Position numbers and translations under genes: made by a program. DNA of 64,000 nucleotides from Isoetes taiwanensis (taxonomy: Eukaryota > Streptophyta > Lycopodiopsida > Isoetales > Isoetaceae). Under the pieces are notes generated by a model, which was not told the DNA's origin, ran no database searches, and saw only the letters and a program-made list of their open reading frames with translations. The stretch lies in contig JAJEKV010000019.1 of assembly GCA_021234155.1 (NCBI GenBank), forward strand, positions 3,076,356-3,140,355, given 5' to 3'. The stretch's first letter is position 1. Each line of letters opens with the position of its first letter. Positions 33,250-45,329 of this stretch are shown here, piece by piece.

Positions 33250-34243
33250 GACGGTGCATGTCCATGGGCAACACCTGTTCAACCAGGTCGTCTCACTCCA
33301 GACCAGGAACTTATGATTATGAAGCGCCAACTTACAGAGCTCCAGGCGTATGTCTTCCAGCAAAATCCCCCACAAGAGTATGGACCCGAGATTCCGGCTC
33401 CAATAAACGTGCCGCCACCATCGGCGCCTCCACTTGCACCTCCAGCTGCTACGGCACGTCGATCTAAGAGGACACGCACTACTTCCTCTTCTGATGCGGC
33501 CTCGGAGTCCTCTGACTCCTCTGATTCCTCTGAGGATGAGACTGACCATGTTAAGGCCAGTAAACAGGATTATCAAAAGACCGTCGATTCCGCCATTACG
33601 AGTATCTGGAAAAATCGGAAGCTTGCGCAGTTCTCGGGTAAAACTCGAAATGGGGTTGACGCTGAGTCATGGCTAGATGAAATGCATGAATTTGGTAAGT
33701 CATATGGAATGACTGAGAAGGATATTGGCAAGGTCGCCACTACCAATCTCACAGGTTCGGCACGGATTTGGTGGAAGGGATATGCCCGCTCTCATGGGCT
33801 TACCAGGGGTAGGTGCCGTTACAAAATTTTTGCCAAGGCTTTCAAATCACACTATGTGCCGAAGGCTCATCGCTGTCAGCAGATCCAGACTTTTTACCGC
33901 TTGGAGCAGAAGAACATGACTGTCCAAGCTTATACCGATGAGTTCATGCGCCTGCGCTTGTATGTACCGGGTATCAATGAGCGCCGGGCAGTTGAGGGTT
34001 ACATAGAGGGTCTATCCCCGACTCTCAAGAAAATGGTTCGGGCCATCGACCCTAAGACGGTTGCGGAAGCCGAGGCAAAGGCACTCAGTCTTGAAGAGGA
34101 CACTCCACGGTATCAGGCCCCACGAACCTCTTCATTCAACCAGAACAAGGGCTACACACCTTAATGGGCGCCGCCTAGCCTGTGCCCTCCTGCCTCTTAC
34201 TGTCGAAGCCCGATAAGAAGGTTTCTTTTTACGTGCGGATAAG
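33250..34243 (+). pseudogene. gag: gag of element A, N-terminal part (split by element B)
   Basis: Capsid-type gag: a proline-rich and Ser/Asp-rich start (SSDSSDSSEDETDH), then LAQFSGKTRNGVDAESWLDE, LTGSARIWWKGYA, FKSHYVPKAHRCQQIQTFY, YTDEFMRLRLYVPGI, GYIEGLSPTLKKMVRAI. The open frame ends at TAA 34162-34164. In a neighbouring frame sequence stays open to the element B insertion point, and the codons on the two sides of B join in phase once B and one copy of CCTAC are discounted. One frameshift near 34160 is therefore the only damage in this part. Confidence 0.85.
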
Positions 34244-34249
34244 CCTACT

Positions 34250-34837
34250 TGTTAGTCCTGTGCCTCCCGGTACAGGACTATTCATGCATAATGACTGCAC
34301 TGTGTCAAGCTCAAGGATCCTCAGTCAACCACGGGTCAGACATCCAAGGCTCCACAGAAGACCAAGCAGCAGACCACGCAGTCAAAGCCTTTGGCTGTCA
34401 ACAAGAGGCGCCGCTCAGACAAGTGACGGCCCGTCACCGCCCGCGTCAGCGTCAGCGTGATTCTAGGCACTTCAAGAGGCACCGCCAACATTCCTGCAAA
34501 TCAGGCCTCCTTCCAGGAGTCGGCACCGAGATCAGTCAGAGTGTCTATATTGGGCCCAAGGCCATTGTACTATATATATGAGTAGAGTTAGCTCATAAGT
34601 TTTTAGATGAGTTTTGAGTCTTGTCTCCTTTCAGTTTTCTCTCTATTACGAGAGCTCATGTATTTTCATCATTGATATCAAGGAAGCTTATCATCTTTAT
34701 CTCCTTTGTTCTGTTCTCTTCTTTTTCTTCTCTTTCAGCAAATCCCGCGTGACATAGTCCCCCGGACTCTCCTGTTAGATCCACGGGTCCTCACAGAGGG
34801 CTGTCTTCCAGGAGTTCCCGAACCCAGACCCCAAACA
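34250..34837 (+). repeat. 5' LTR of element B
   Basis: 588 bases. The final 290 bases, from CTATATTGGGCCCAAGGCC onward, are almost identical to the 3' copy; the GC-rich first half differs by many small indels. TACTATATATATGAG (about 34568) is a probable TATA region. Confidence 0.9.
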
Positions 34838-34838
34838 C

Positions 34839-34858
34839 TGTCGCCGCTGCCGGGTCTG
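34839..34858 (+). promoter_or_regulatory. Primer-binding site of element B (Asp-tRNA-like)
   Basis: TGTCGCCGCTGCCGGGTCTG starts one base after the LTR. It resembles TGGCGCCGTTGCCGGGGA, the tRNA-Asp primer site known from Athila-type elements, with a few mismatches. This agrees with the lack of a chromodomain. Confidence 0.55.
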
Positions 34859-34884
34859 ATTTTCTCCTACTTTCTTCTGTCGCC

Positions 34885-36190
34885 ATGTCTGTCCGTAATT
34901 TCACGCCAGAAGAACTCCTTTCTCAGACGGCATCTCGCTTGGAGCGCCATCAGCGTCGGGAAACTGTTCGCGACATGTATGGATCTGCTTATGACATAGA
35001 GGGAGGCCATCTTCGGTCTAGGGCTCAGTCCGCGCCACCCACCCCTCGTGTCCAGTCTCGTCCCAGTTCCCCGCCCCAAGCGTGCAAACATTGCTCACAA
35101 CCTCAGTCCCCTCATCACTATCAGGAGCCTTATCCGGCTCAACCTTCTCAACCGTACTTTCACACCCCTGAACATGCCTACATCCATCATTCTTCAGGCC
35201 ATACGCCTCTTCCTTCGCAACCATCATCTCCCCCGGGTGGGCACGGCTATCCACATGTCTCCTTTGCGCCTACCCAGGAATATCCTTTCCCTACGTTTCC
35301 CACTGCTCTTCCTGTTTACAACCTTACAGATCTCAAAACCAATGCTCCGGCTACTTCAGTTTCTCAACCGCAGTCACCCCTTCATCAGGGTCCGTCAGGC
35401 ACAATGCCACATCCACCTCAACCTCAATATCCTCACTATCCTGTTCCTGTCCAGCCCAGCACTTTCACATCTACCTTTCAGACTCTGAAACTGACTTATC
35501 CCACCTTTGGCAACACAAAAGGCAAACCGTTAGACCAAAGTGCTCAGGCCCACATGGAAGAATTTGAGGCTCTAGCTGTCCTAAATGGTCACGCGCAACC
35601 TCAACTGAAATTCCACATCTTTTCCACCACACTGCGTGGCTCTCCTCATCAATGGCTCATGTCCAACAAAAGCCATTGGAAACAAGACTGGTCCGAAATG
35701 CGCACTGCTTTTCTCTCTCATTACGGGACCACGGATGATGATCAACTTCATCTCAAGCAACTCAATGAACTTCAACAAGAGCCCACAGAGTCTCCGCCTC
35801 CGGATTTTAATGGATCGACTTCACATTCTCGCTAAGTAAGCTTAAGGAGTACCCTACACACAGAGCCGATTTTGGTCTGTTTTCCAAGGACTTCCTCCCG
35901 CTATTCGACTCATGATCAATACCAAGGCCCAAAAACTTTGGAGCAAAAGCTATCGACCTTGTCAATCACTCCGTCAATGTTTCCTCCCGAGGCGTGGCTC
36001 TTCAAGAGCTCCCCGCTCATTCCACCTGCCATGGTTCCACAAACGGGTTCAAATTTCAACACGCTAATCCACGGCAGCCAAATGCGGTGCCATATTTGCA
36101 AATATCAAGGCCATTTGGCCAATGAGTGCAACTCCACCAATGGCCCGCCTCATTGCAAGCGATGCAACATGTGCAATCATGCCACCTAAG
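34885..36190 (+). pseudogene. gag: gag of element B with zinc knuckles
   Basis: MSVRNFTPEELLSQTASRLE starts a frame open to 35835. It has a long Pro/His/Gln-rich N-terminal half, then capsid sequence TYPTFGNTKGKPLDQSAQAH, FHIFSTTLRGSPHQWL and FLSHYGTTDDDQLHLKQL. After frameshifts, CHICKYQGHLANEC (about 36090) forms one CCHC knuckle, and CKRCNMCNHAT starts a second. The typical gag order is complete but broken after 35835. Confidence 0.8.
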
Positions 36191-37149
36191 AGTGCACTCG
36201 CACTCATCCCACACCGCTCATAACAAGATGGTTTATCAAGTGCAAACCACACCTCACCCACAATCGCACTATCGCCAGCCCACCTCTTCAGTGCAGCCCA
36301 CGCAACTCTATCGCAACAATGGGACCAACCACGGGGATCCAACCAACGCCCTCCTTTTGATCCTTCTAAAGCTCGGTATCACCGCCAAGAATGGGGTCAT
36401 ACCACCACCGCGGTGTCCTCAACTTCCCCAAGTTCTGTGCACAGCTTCCCCGGCACAAATCGGACCACCTCGGTGGCCTCACGGCTTTACAACTCGCTCG
36501 CCAAATGGCAAACAAGGCCCGCACCAGTTCTTAAGAAGCCACCCAGAGCGCCTCAAGAATCACGCTTATCAACCAGCTCCAAAGAAATCAACCTCACCGG
36601 ATCAACAAGCCCAAGAGGAAATTTTTCGTGCACTTAATCCTCCAGTCCGGCCCACAAATTGGGTTGGTTTAGTTTCACGCTGCACCAAGGCATCACGCCC
36701 CTTGACTCTTATTCGTAGGGCACGAAACCGCGCTTTGCGTTGACACCATTCCTCATGGGGACGAAAAAAGGTTCACTTTGCACCGACTTGAAAAGCTCAT
36801 GCCACATGTCATGCCCAAAGTTCGCCAAAGCATTTTGAACCTCATGCAAGCCGCCAAGGCCGCACATTGGCAAATGTTCATGCCACCACTAGAGCTCAAC
36901 AAAGACAAGATACACCTTCAACATCTCAACCTCCACGCCTCGGACATATCCCAATATTGCAGCCGAGGTTGACTTACTCAAAGAAGTTGCCGCTTCCCCG
37001 CCACGCACTCCCCGCACTGGGAACCAAAGCAGATCCTTTTTTCTCATGTACCTCTCGAACTCCAAGAGGAGCTCGCCAAGATCAAAATTCCTTTAAGCTT
37101 GGCAACCATTTTAAAACTCGTCCCCGCTCTCAAGGACCAGCTTACCACT

Positions 37150-39420
37150 CCCAACTATTTTAGTTGGGGCTGTATACCTCTACACCCACGGTCCATGCCA
37201 AGGTGGGAAATCAGCAAGTCAACCATGTTCAAATCGATGGAGGTAGTGCGCACAATCTCATCACGGATAAACTCCGCAAAACAAATGGGCATCACACAAC
37301 TCTTTCGCGTGCCCCATATGACATCAAATTGGCTAATGGCCACATCACGCGACCTCAAGGCGCACACCTATTCTTCACATCAACATAGGTGATCTCCGCT
37401 TTCCCATGGAATTTGGAGTGTGGAAAGTCGGCGAAGATCCGTGTGACTATGAAATGCCGGTAGGCGACCTTTTCTCCGCCAGTAAAGAGTATCCATTCAT
37501 GGGCCACGGACCGCTTAGTCATCACCGATGGTCATCTCAATGCCACCATGGACTTGCAAACAGCAGATCATTTCTGCTGACAATGCGAACCCTCTCGCAT
37601 TAATCGATTACAAGAAGCTCGTAATATTTATCAAGTTCGCTCCACCGCGAAGTCCCGCCTGGGCCATACTACCCCCGAATATGCCGATCCTTGGGGAGAA
37701 ATGACTGGATCGTGACCGGCCGTGGCTGCCCTACTTGACCCCTATCCGGCTCCTTGCAATCGAATCCAACGCGTTGATCACTTTTCCGATCGCGACACTC
37801 CTGCAACTCCCCGTTGATGTACACGCCGGCCATGAAGCAACCACTTTTCGATGACACCGAGCAACCTCTTTTTTTCACCACGCAGTGCCACGATCCCGGT
37901 ATGCTCCAACCTCCTCGCACACATTGTCCGGAATTTTGAAGTCATACCCCCATATTCGCACTCCCGGTCGAGATTGTGGACGCTGGCAACAATCAACCTC
38001 GTCCGCAAGATTGCCGCAAACCTTCCGGCCCTTATCATAATCAGGCCGCCACGCCGCTCAAAAAATTCAAACACATTTTCACCGAGTTACAAAGATCTTC
38101 GGGAATCAACAAAAGCTTGGGGAACTCACCATTCCTACCAAATCTGATGCACGACCACTGTAGCAACGACAAAGATGTGCTCAACCCTAATTACCGCGGA
38201 TCGCCAAAGGCGGAAATTGACAAACTCCTTGCTGCAGGGGGTTGATCTATGAGGTCAAACATTCTGAATGGGTGAGCCCCATCGCCATTGCCCTTAAGCA
38301 CAATGGTAAGATCCGCTGCAGGTAGACTATCGAAACTCAATCGTGCCACGGAGCGTGATCATTTTCCACTTCCTTCACGCACAAGTTCGGAAGAAGTGGC
38401 CGGACATGAGATGTACTCCTTTATGGATGGTTTTTCCGGCTACAATCAGATCTCCATCAAAGAATCGATCAACTAAAGACCACTTTCACCACCCCTGGGG
38501 GGCACTTTTGCCTACAAGGTGGTTCCTTTTGGCTTATCCAACTCTCCTTCAACCTTTCAACGCATCATGCTCTCGCGCTTTTCATGATTTCATGAAGGAA
38601 AATCCCTTTTGCAAATTTTCAAGATGACTTCTCTCCGCCTACGCTCCATGGCTGACCATTTGATAAATTGGAACTCGCCTTCCAGAAATGTGATGAGTCC
38701 CAAGATTAGTCTCAATCCCGAGAAATGCACCTTTTAAGGCCACTTCCGTGTTCTTATAGGGCCATGTTGTCGCAAGCAGAAGAATCACCACCGATCCCGC
38801 CAAAATCGCTTGTGTGCTCAAGGCTCAAGCACCAGCCAATATCAAAGAGACACGCCCCTTCCCGGAAAGGTCAATTATTACTCCACCTTCATACCGGATC
38901 TGGCAGCCATTGCGCATCCCATTCATAAACTCACGGGTGATTTAATCCACACTGGCTTGGACTTCCCAGCTGAAGTCGCTTCCAACAAATGAAGCTTTTG
39001 CTTACTCGCACCGGTTCTTGTTCCTCCTCAATGGGACAAGCCCTTTCACGCTCATGTCGATGTCTCTGGCGTTTGCTATTGGAGCTGTTCTTTCTCAAGA
39101 ATATGATGCGCGACAATCGATAAACCAAATCGCCACGCCACGGTAAAAACTCAATTCTCGCCGAAGCGCAACTATTCTCGCCACCGAGCGTGAAGCTTTG
39201 GGTCTCATTTTCTCGTGGTCCAACGCTTCCGCCATTACCTTTTGGGCGCCAAATCAAGTTCTTTGTGGACCACCGTGCACTCCTCTATTTGATCAACAAG
39301 TCCACGCCCACGGGCCGCATTGCTCGTTGGGTCCTTCTTCTCAAGAATTTGCTCCTTTTGAAATCGCTCATAAGGTCGCAAATCTCATGTTGTTCCTGAT
39401 TATCTTTCACGATCCACACC
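37150..39420 (+). pseudogene. pol: Protease, reverse transcriptase and RNase H of element B (broken)
   Basis: Protease: VQIDGGSAHNLITDKL (about 37228), where DGGS replaces the more usual D[ST]G[AS]. RT: EIDKLLAAGG and SEWVSPIAIALKHNGKI (38215-38315), FMDGFSGYNQISIKE (about 38422), then YKVVPFGLSNSP-like sequence at 38510-38550. RNase H: FFVDHRALLYLINKSTPTGR (about 39261). Frames change repeatedly; no block is longer than about 100 codons. Confidence 0.75.
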
Positions 39421-39639
39421 TCGATGATCCCGCAACAGGGTCTCGACGCCTTCCCCGATGCTCAACTCTTTTTTTAGTCACCAAGCAACACCACATTGGT
39501 TCCATGATTTTCAGCAGCATCTCCTCACGGGTGCTCTTCCACCGTAAGACGAGACGCCTCTCTCCTCGCCAAGCGACAATCCCTGCCGCCATCAATTTCT
39601 CCGGAGGTCCGCGTGACTACACCATGGTTGCCTGACATC

Positions 39640-40790
39640 TCTACAAAAGGGTAAGGACACCATCCTTCGACGCCGTGTTTCTACCTCATGAAGTTCCGGA
39701 CATTGTTCGAGAAGCTCATCAAGGGCTCGGTGGTGGTCATTTTCATGGTGACACCACGGCCGCAAAAATCCTTCTCGCCCGGTATTATTGGCCCACGCTC
39801 TTCAAAGATGCTCACGCCCACGCCCGCACGTGTGACGCTTGCCAGCGGGTGGGACGCCCCACGGCCCGTGACGCTCTTCCCTTGACGCCGGTCGCCACGC
39901 CACTTCCTTCAGCAAAATGGGGAATGGACTTTTGTGGGACCTATAGATCCTCCCCGCGAGGCACACTGCGTCCGATACATTCTGGTTCTCACCGACTCAC
40001 GCCACCAAATGGGCGGAAGCTTGTGCACTTCCGCACAACACCGCCGCTGCAAGCACGCCTAGAGTCCTATATCAACAAATCATCACGCGATTCGGCTGCC
40101 CCACGGAGCTGGTCAGTGACCGTGGTGTTCATTTCATCAATCATACTATCAAAGAGCTGACGGATTATCTCCTGATACATCATCACAAGAGCACACCTTA
40201 CTATCCTCAAGGCAATGGGTTGTGAAGCACCAACAAAACTCGGTCACCATTCTCAAGAAAATTTGTGACGCTTCCCGCACAGTTTGGCATAAAAACTTCC
40301 CATCGTTTTTGGGCCTACAATACTTGTTTCAAGATTGCTACGGGTCACACTCCTTTTAAATTGGTTTATGGTCAGGAAGCTCTCATGCCATTTGAATACA
40401 TCCTTCCAACACTCCGTTTTCAATTGGCTACTGCTCATAATCCACCAGCTGCTCTCAAAGAACGGGTCTATCAATTAGAACAGTTGGATGAACTTCGAAG
40501 GGATGCTTATATTCGTGTTCTTCATGGACAACAGTTGCAAAAATCTTTACATGACAAACGTTTGAAGACAAAAACATTCAAAGAAGGAGATTTGGTTCTT
40601 CTTTATGATTCCGTGTACAAAAAATTTTCCTGGTAAACTCAAGTTTCGCTTGGCTTGGCCCTTATCAAATTGTTCAAGTAGTTAGACCAAGCGTTTTCCA
40701 ACTAGCCGAAAGTTAGATGGCACTCCATTACCTACATGGGTTAATGGTTTTCGCCTCAAAGCATTTCATCACACGTAAAAGTGAACATCA
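39640..40790 (+). pseudogene. pol: Integrase of element B, no chromodomain
   Basis: The zinc-binding HHCC module is clear: EAHQGLGGGHFHGDTTAAK and ARTCDACQRVGR (39710-39850), followed by the start of the core, KWGMDFCGTY (about 39920). TPFKLVYGQEALMPFEYILP (40350-40410) and GDLVLLYDSVYKKF come after breaks. The C-terminal module reads GPYQIVQ, then VNGFRLKAF (40660-40760), the form seen in Athila and Tat elements. No chromodomain follows. Confidence 0.8.
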
Positions 40791-40799
40791 ACACACGAG

Positions 40800-41758
40800 A
40801 CAGCTTCAAGAAGCACACACCACGAAAAGTGACTAGAAAGGCGTAGATTATATTATAGTGGAGATTTTTACAAAATGTGGCGCACCAAATTATTTCCGCT
40901 ATGGGCACGCCTATATATACAAAAACGGGCTCGAGCCCTATCTACTAAGTCCTAAGAGGAAAAACCCTCTACTCTGGGTTCGGGCAGGTGATGCGAGGAG
41001 ATGGTAGAGGTTCGCTCCCGATCCCGCCCGTGCAGAACCACCTCCATCCCGTTGGTCTTCGGGTCGGGATGTTCAGCCATCCCGCACACCAGCCGTCCAT
41101 CACGAATGCCACGGTTGTGGCGCCCGAGATCCGCACAATTCATCTTACAAGTGATCCACTCGGCGGTTGGTGAGCATTGTGCAATCTTCGTTCAAGCCCG
41201 CGAAGAGCCATACCGGCGCCATAGGATGCCTTCATTTCTCTCGGTTAGTCTTATATAGCCAGCAAGGACCTCCTTGTCGGCGTGGACCAATCACACAAAT
41301 CGCCAGCGTGTTTTGCAATGCAAAGTTGTTTCTAAAAATGAGAATCTGTTCTCCGCCATATCTAGCCATGGTACCTTCCGACACATTCCTTTTTAATGAT
41401 ATCCCACTTCGAAGTTGCCGCATTGAATGCCATTCCTTCTTTCCACGCTCCGACCATTAATGGGTGTCCTTTGCCATCTGTCACATCCGATCTTTCTTTC
41501 ACGCCTCATCCTCACCGCTCATTGTTTCTCCCTTTACGTTTTTGGGACTTAGCCAAATTTTTGCCTCTCAATACCCTTCTACACATCTTTTTGACACCTG
41601 CACCATCAACGGTTCCAGTTTCGCACTCTTCATACCTCTTCGCCTCCAGTTGTGCGCCCTAAAACAAACCTTTTCGTTCCTCTGCGCCTTCGTCCTCCGT
41701 GCTCGACTTTCGTCTTCCGCCTTTTGGCATCCCTCTTCGCTCAAGACATCCTTCCCAT
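40800..41758. other. Non-coding stretch after pol of element B
   Basis: Includes a possible TATA at CGCCTATATATACAAAAACG (about 40909) with AGGAAAAACCC downstream. Short frames on both strands have no recognisable content. The candidate promoter would precede the extra ORFs at 41759-44106. Confidence 0.35.
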
Positions 41759-42589
41759 GGCTGCCCCAAGATTTTCTACACTTCAAGCTCTTTGCTCCCA
41801 AGGATCCGCCCTTTTTGCATCGGTATCCTTCTTGGCCGCCCACTTTCCGTGAAGCCCTTGTTGGCCCAAATAAAGAAGTCATTTGAACGACACCAGCTTT
41901 ACAATTCTCTCAAATGGAACTTCCGGCTCCATATCCCCCGATTCGCAGCGGTTCATCGCAAATATCGTTAATGTACCCAAGGTTACACCACTGTGGTCGA
42001 TGGCACCACTATTTCATTGACTCAACATTTGATTTCTGAGGTATTTCATATTCCCTTGCACACTCCTTGTGTATCATGGTCTGCTATACAGGATATTGAT
42101 GTCACAGAGTTTGGTGCACCTGCTTATCATGCCAATGTCCATCGTCTGACCAATATCGACAAGCCTCACGAGACCTTTGTTAAATTTCTGTGGCGAAAAT
42201 TCCTTGGGTATTCTATCAAGAACACCCATATCAATAAGCCTTTCTATAACCTGGTCCTCACTGCTACACACTCCAAACACCACATAGATTGGCCCCAAAT
42301 GATGTTCTATCGTCTTCTCCAAGAAATGGACCGCCTTCGGGGTACCACTTCCATTTCTGAAGTTTCTGTGGGAGGGCACTTTCAAGCCCTCATCCGTCAT
42401 TACTTCCCTCCCACACCACCAAATTCTCATAATTCCACTCAGCGCTCCCTTCCAATCACTCACCAAGTTGGCACTTCACGCCCGTCTTCCCCTGGTCATG
42501 ACCACAGTCACACTCATGTCACTGTCTCCTCCTCCGCTACACCATCCACTTCACACCATTTTTCCCAGACCTCCCAAACCAGGCAATGA
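41759..42589 (+). pseudogene. Element B extra ORF 1, plant retrotransposon 3'-ORF type
   Basis: Begins MAAPRFSTLQALCSQGSALF (41759), is broken near 41850 and 41970, and is open from 41993 to 42589: VDGTTISLTQHLISEVFHIP, FGAPAYHANVHRL, HETFVKFLWRKFLGYSIKNT, HIDWPQMMFYRLLQEMDRL. It has the look of the putative plant transposon protein domain found after pol in many plant gypsy elements; that assignment is from memory of the family's general pattern. Its stop overlaps the next start as ATGA. Confidence 0.5.
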
Positions 42590-43128
42590 CCGGCTCCACC
42601 ACCACAACACCTGCGTCGGTTGTTGTATCAAGATTAGCGGATGCTCAAGCTGCTGCTCTTAAGTTACAAGAATCCCAAGACGCTCTTATGAGCGGGGTTC
42701 AACGGGCACTCGAGGCCTCTGATGCGGTACACCAAGACCTTCAAGCTGCAACTGCCCAAGTTGCAACTTTGGAGGCCAAACTTCAAGACAAGCATGAAGC
42801 TCTCTTACAGGCTCATGCAGATCTCAAAAGTACACAAGCTCAAGTCAGCCAACTCGCAGATCAGACGCTCGGCTCGGTCAGAAATCAGACTTTATTGGAG
42901 CACAACAAGTCCAAAGTCGCCTCTCTGAGTACCAAGGAAGCAGATATTGCTAAACTCAATGCCTTGTACTCAGAACTGTGTGAAAATTTCAGCACTCAAG
43001 TTCAAAATCTTTCAGCCCGGGACGCTCAAGTCGCCTCCTTGACGGCTCAGCTTTCTACACAGACCTCTCAGCTCACCTCTCTTCAAGATCAGCTTACGAG
43101 GGTGCGTAAACGTAAAAATACTAGATGA
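42586..43128 (+). CDS. Element B extra ORF 2: coiled-coil protein (180 aa)
   Basis: An intact frame from MTGSTTTTPASVVVSRLADA. From about residue 17 to 175 it is a continuous heptad-like pattern rich in Ala, Leu and Gln (VATLEAKLQDKHEALLQAH, ASLTAQLSTQTSQLTSLQDQ), ending in a basic RVRKRKNTR. A long parallel coiled coil is likely. It overlaps the previous ORF by the ATGA tetranucleotide. Frame continues as KDAGDCRARLN-like sequence only after a shift, so the protein may once have been longer. Confidence 0.6.
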   Translation: MTGSTTTTPASVVVSRLADAQAAALKLQESQDALMSGVQRALEASDAVHQDLQAATAQVATLEAKLQDKHEALLQAHADLKSTQAQVSQLADQTLGSVRNQTLLEHNKSKVASLSTKEADIAKLNALYSELCENFSTQVQNLSARDAQVASLTAQLSTQTSQLTSLQDQLTRVRKRKNTR

Positions 43129-44106
43129 CGCCGGAGATTGCCGTGCCCGCCTCAATACACCGGGAAATCTTCCTCCCGTGTCAATCCTTCACCGAACGGG
43201 TCCGCGACCTACCACGCCGCTACTTTCGAAAGGGACAATCGATCCGTGATCTCGAACAACAACTGCAAGAAGCTATTCGGGCCACGATGAGGCTCAAGCA
43301 AAACTTGACGCCTTGCCGCAATTCTTCACGTAATGCCGCTTGACTTCCCGGCCCCTCCCCGCTATCATGATTATGTGGTTGCTCGACGCCACCTCTTCCT
43401 TTCAAAGTGGCACGCGGCCGATGGCCCTGTGGATATCCCAATCGAAAGCGGGCTGATTTTCTTCGGATTTGGCCAGAACTCTCCATTGAAGACAAAGGGT
43501 TGTGCTGTGCCCTTGTTGTCTTTGATCTCATACACTGTGCCGATCCAGACTTTCTCACCTTCAGAGTGGTTCAGCCCATGGCTTACATCTTTCATGATTT
43601 CTATCTGGGTGATACACGTGAAAACTTTTTGAAAATGGGCCCGCGCCCGCCTTTTCCGTGGTGACCCCACGTGCAATGGGTGCTTCAGGATAACAATCCA
43701 TATCTTATGGATCCCCGCCGCACCCAAACTCTTCATCGAGGAGTACATGCCTGAGCTTGCCAATCATTTATCTCTCTGGCAAGCGGAAGCGCTGCAACAA
43801 ATTAGGAAGTATCTAGGACATCCCGAAGATCTTCCCTATGCACAAATTTATATGCAGCACCTCGCTGGTTACAATCAGTTACAAGCTCTGTTGGATAGCA
43901 AGACGGTCCCCACGGGATGGGATAGCCCTCCTGTCAACTCTCAGCTCTCTGCTTCTCTTTGGGATCGTTGGTGTCAGGCACTTGATCCAGATCTTGTCAG
44001 TCAATTCAGGGAGACTGCTCAGCAACCCACGCCCACGGGCATGGTTCCCTTCTCCCATGCTTCCCCTCGGGCGCATTCCTCCACGCCCGTGTTCCCCGAC
44101 TTCTGA
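43129..44106 (+). pseudogene. Element B extra ORF, distal part (broken)
   Basis: Protein-like frames follow one another: QNLTPCRNSS (to 43343), RADFLRIWPELSIEDKG with VQPMAYIFHDFYLGDTRENF (43470-43640), and PELANHLSLWQAEALQQIRK with GYNQLQALLDSKTVPTGWDS (43750-44106). They look like one or two former proteins broken by indels. No domain recognised. Confidence 0.4.
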
Positions 44107-44728
44107 TTGGCGACTTCCTTTTGGACCAAGGTCATGGACGGTCATGCGGGCGGACACCACCTCGGATCTCGACGGATCTCCGGTGGGATCCACGCTTTGT
44201 TCGCCCGCTCACATTGGGAAGGCGGTGCCACTCGACAACACCACCAATTGGATCTACATTGCTAATGGCGTGGTTGGCAAACAGCCAGCGGATGCGCTTC
44301 ATGGTCTCAACACCTTCTTGCACGCCTCCACCTCACACCGATCCTTCCATCCATCTTCGCCGGATTTTATACTGCCCTCAAATGCATTTTGCTAAGCTCC
44401 TTAAATCGGCGTCCCCATTTTTCATCGCAGAATCCAAATGCCGTCCGGTGCCTTTGGCCTTCGTGACCTGCTCTCCTCATGGAATGTCGGTACATTTCTT
44501 GAGGCAGCTCACGCGCCCTTGAAGACATGGTCGGCTCGCTTTCTTATAGATGCGATCACGCCCTTGGCCAAAACACTCCTCAAGCTCTTCAATCACGCCC
44601 GAGATCTCATAGCCCGGTACCATAATGGTGCGATCCTCCTCCGTGAGGATCACTTTCGAACCGATGGCTTCAGCCCTCGAAAAACTTCCTCCTTTTTCTT
44701 CACTCACGAGTGTGGTTTGGTGGGGGAG
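44107..44728. other. 3' untranslated part of element B with polypurine tract
   Basis: Short frames in all directions with no clear signature. Ends GTTTGGTGGGGGAG directly before the LTR, the expected polypurine primer. Confidence 0.5.
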
Positions 44729-45329
44729 TGTTAGTCTGTGCCTCACAAGTACCCGGGACTATTCATCTATCTGACGGAGACGGGGTCAAGCTCAAGGATC
44801 CTCCCGGTCAACCCGGTCAGACATCAAGGCTCCCTGAGAAGACCAAGCGGCCGAACCACCTTGGTCAAAGCCTTTTGAAACATCAACAAGAGAAGCGCCC
44901 TTTCGGACAAGTGGCGGACCCGTCCGCAGCCAGCGTCGGCGTCGGCGTGATTCCTAGGCACTTCAAAGAGGCACCGCCAACATTCCTCAGAATCAGGGCC
45001 TCCTTCCGTGAGTCGGCACCTAGATCGGTCGAGTGTCTATATTGGGCCCAAGGCCATTGTACTATATATATGAGTAGAGTTAGCTCATAAGTTTTTAGAT
45101 GAGTTTTGAGTCTTGTCTCCTTTCAGTTTTCTCTCTATTACGAGAGCTCATGTATTTTCATCATTGATATCAAGGAAGCTTATCATCTTTATCTCCTTTG
45201 TTCTCGTTCTCTTTTTTTCTTCTTTTCAAAGAAATCCTCGCTGACATAGTCCCCCCTGACTCTCTGTTAGATCCACGGGTCCTCACAGAGGGCTGTCTTC
45301 CAGGAGTTCCCGAACCCAGACCCCAAACA
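44729..45329 (+). repeat. 3' LTR of element B
   Basis: 601 bases, TGTTAGTCTGTGCC to CCCCAAACA, matching 34250-34837. The TCATTGATATCAAGGAAGC segment and its surroundings (45040-45230) are identical to the 5' copy. Followed by the target duplication CCTAC and then by the continuation of the element A gag. Confidence 0.9.

Larger units (their letters stand above)
34250..45329 (+). mobile_element. Element B: Athila/Tat-like Ty3/gypsy element nested in gag of element A
   Basis: The 11,080-base element has LTRs at 34250-34837 and 44729-45329 (ends TGTTAG...AACA) and the 5-bp duplication CCTAC at 34244-34248 and 45330-45334, with one extra T at the left junction. Order: LTR, Asp-tRNA-like primer site, gag, protease, RT, RNase H, integrase without chromodomain, about 3.8 kb with extra ORFs, purine tract GGTGGGGGAG, LTR. 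Polyprotein frames are heavily broken. As it lies inside element A it is the younger insertion. Confidence 0.9.

Noticed and set aside
34838-44728. Search for an H3-like gene in element B
   Set aside because: None of the core motifs (AKRVT, MPKD, RPGT, IRKLPF) is seen in element B; the accessory histone is limited to the two chromoviruses.
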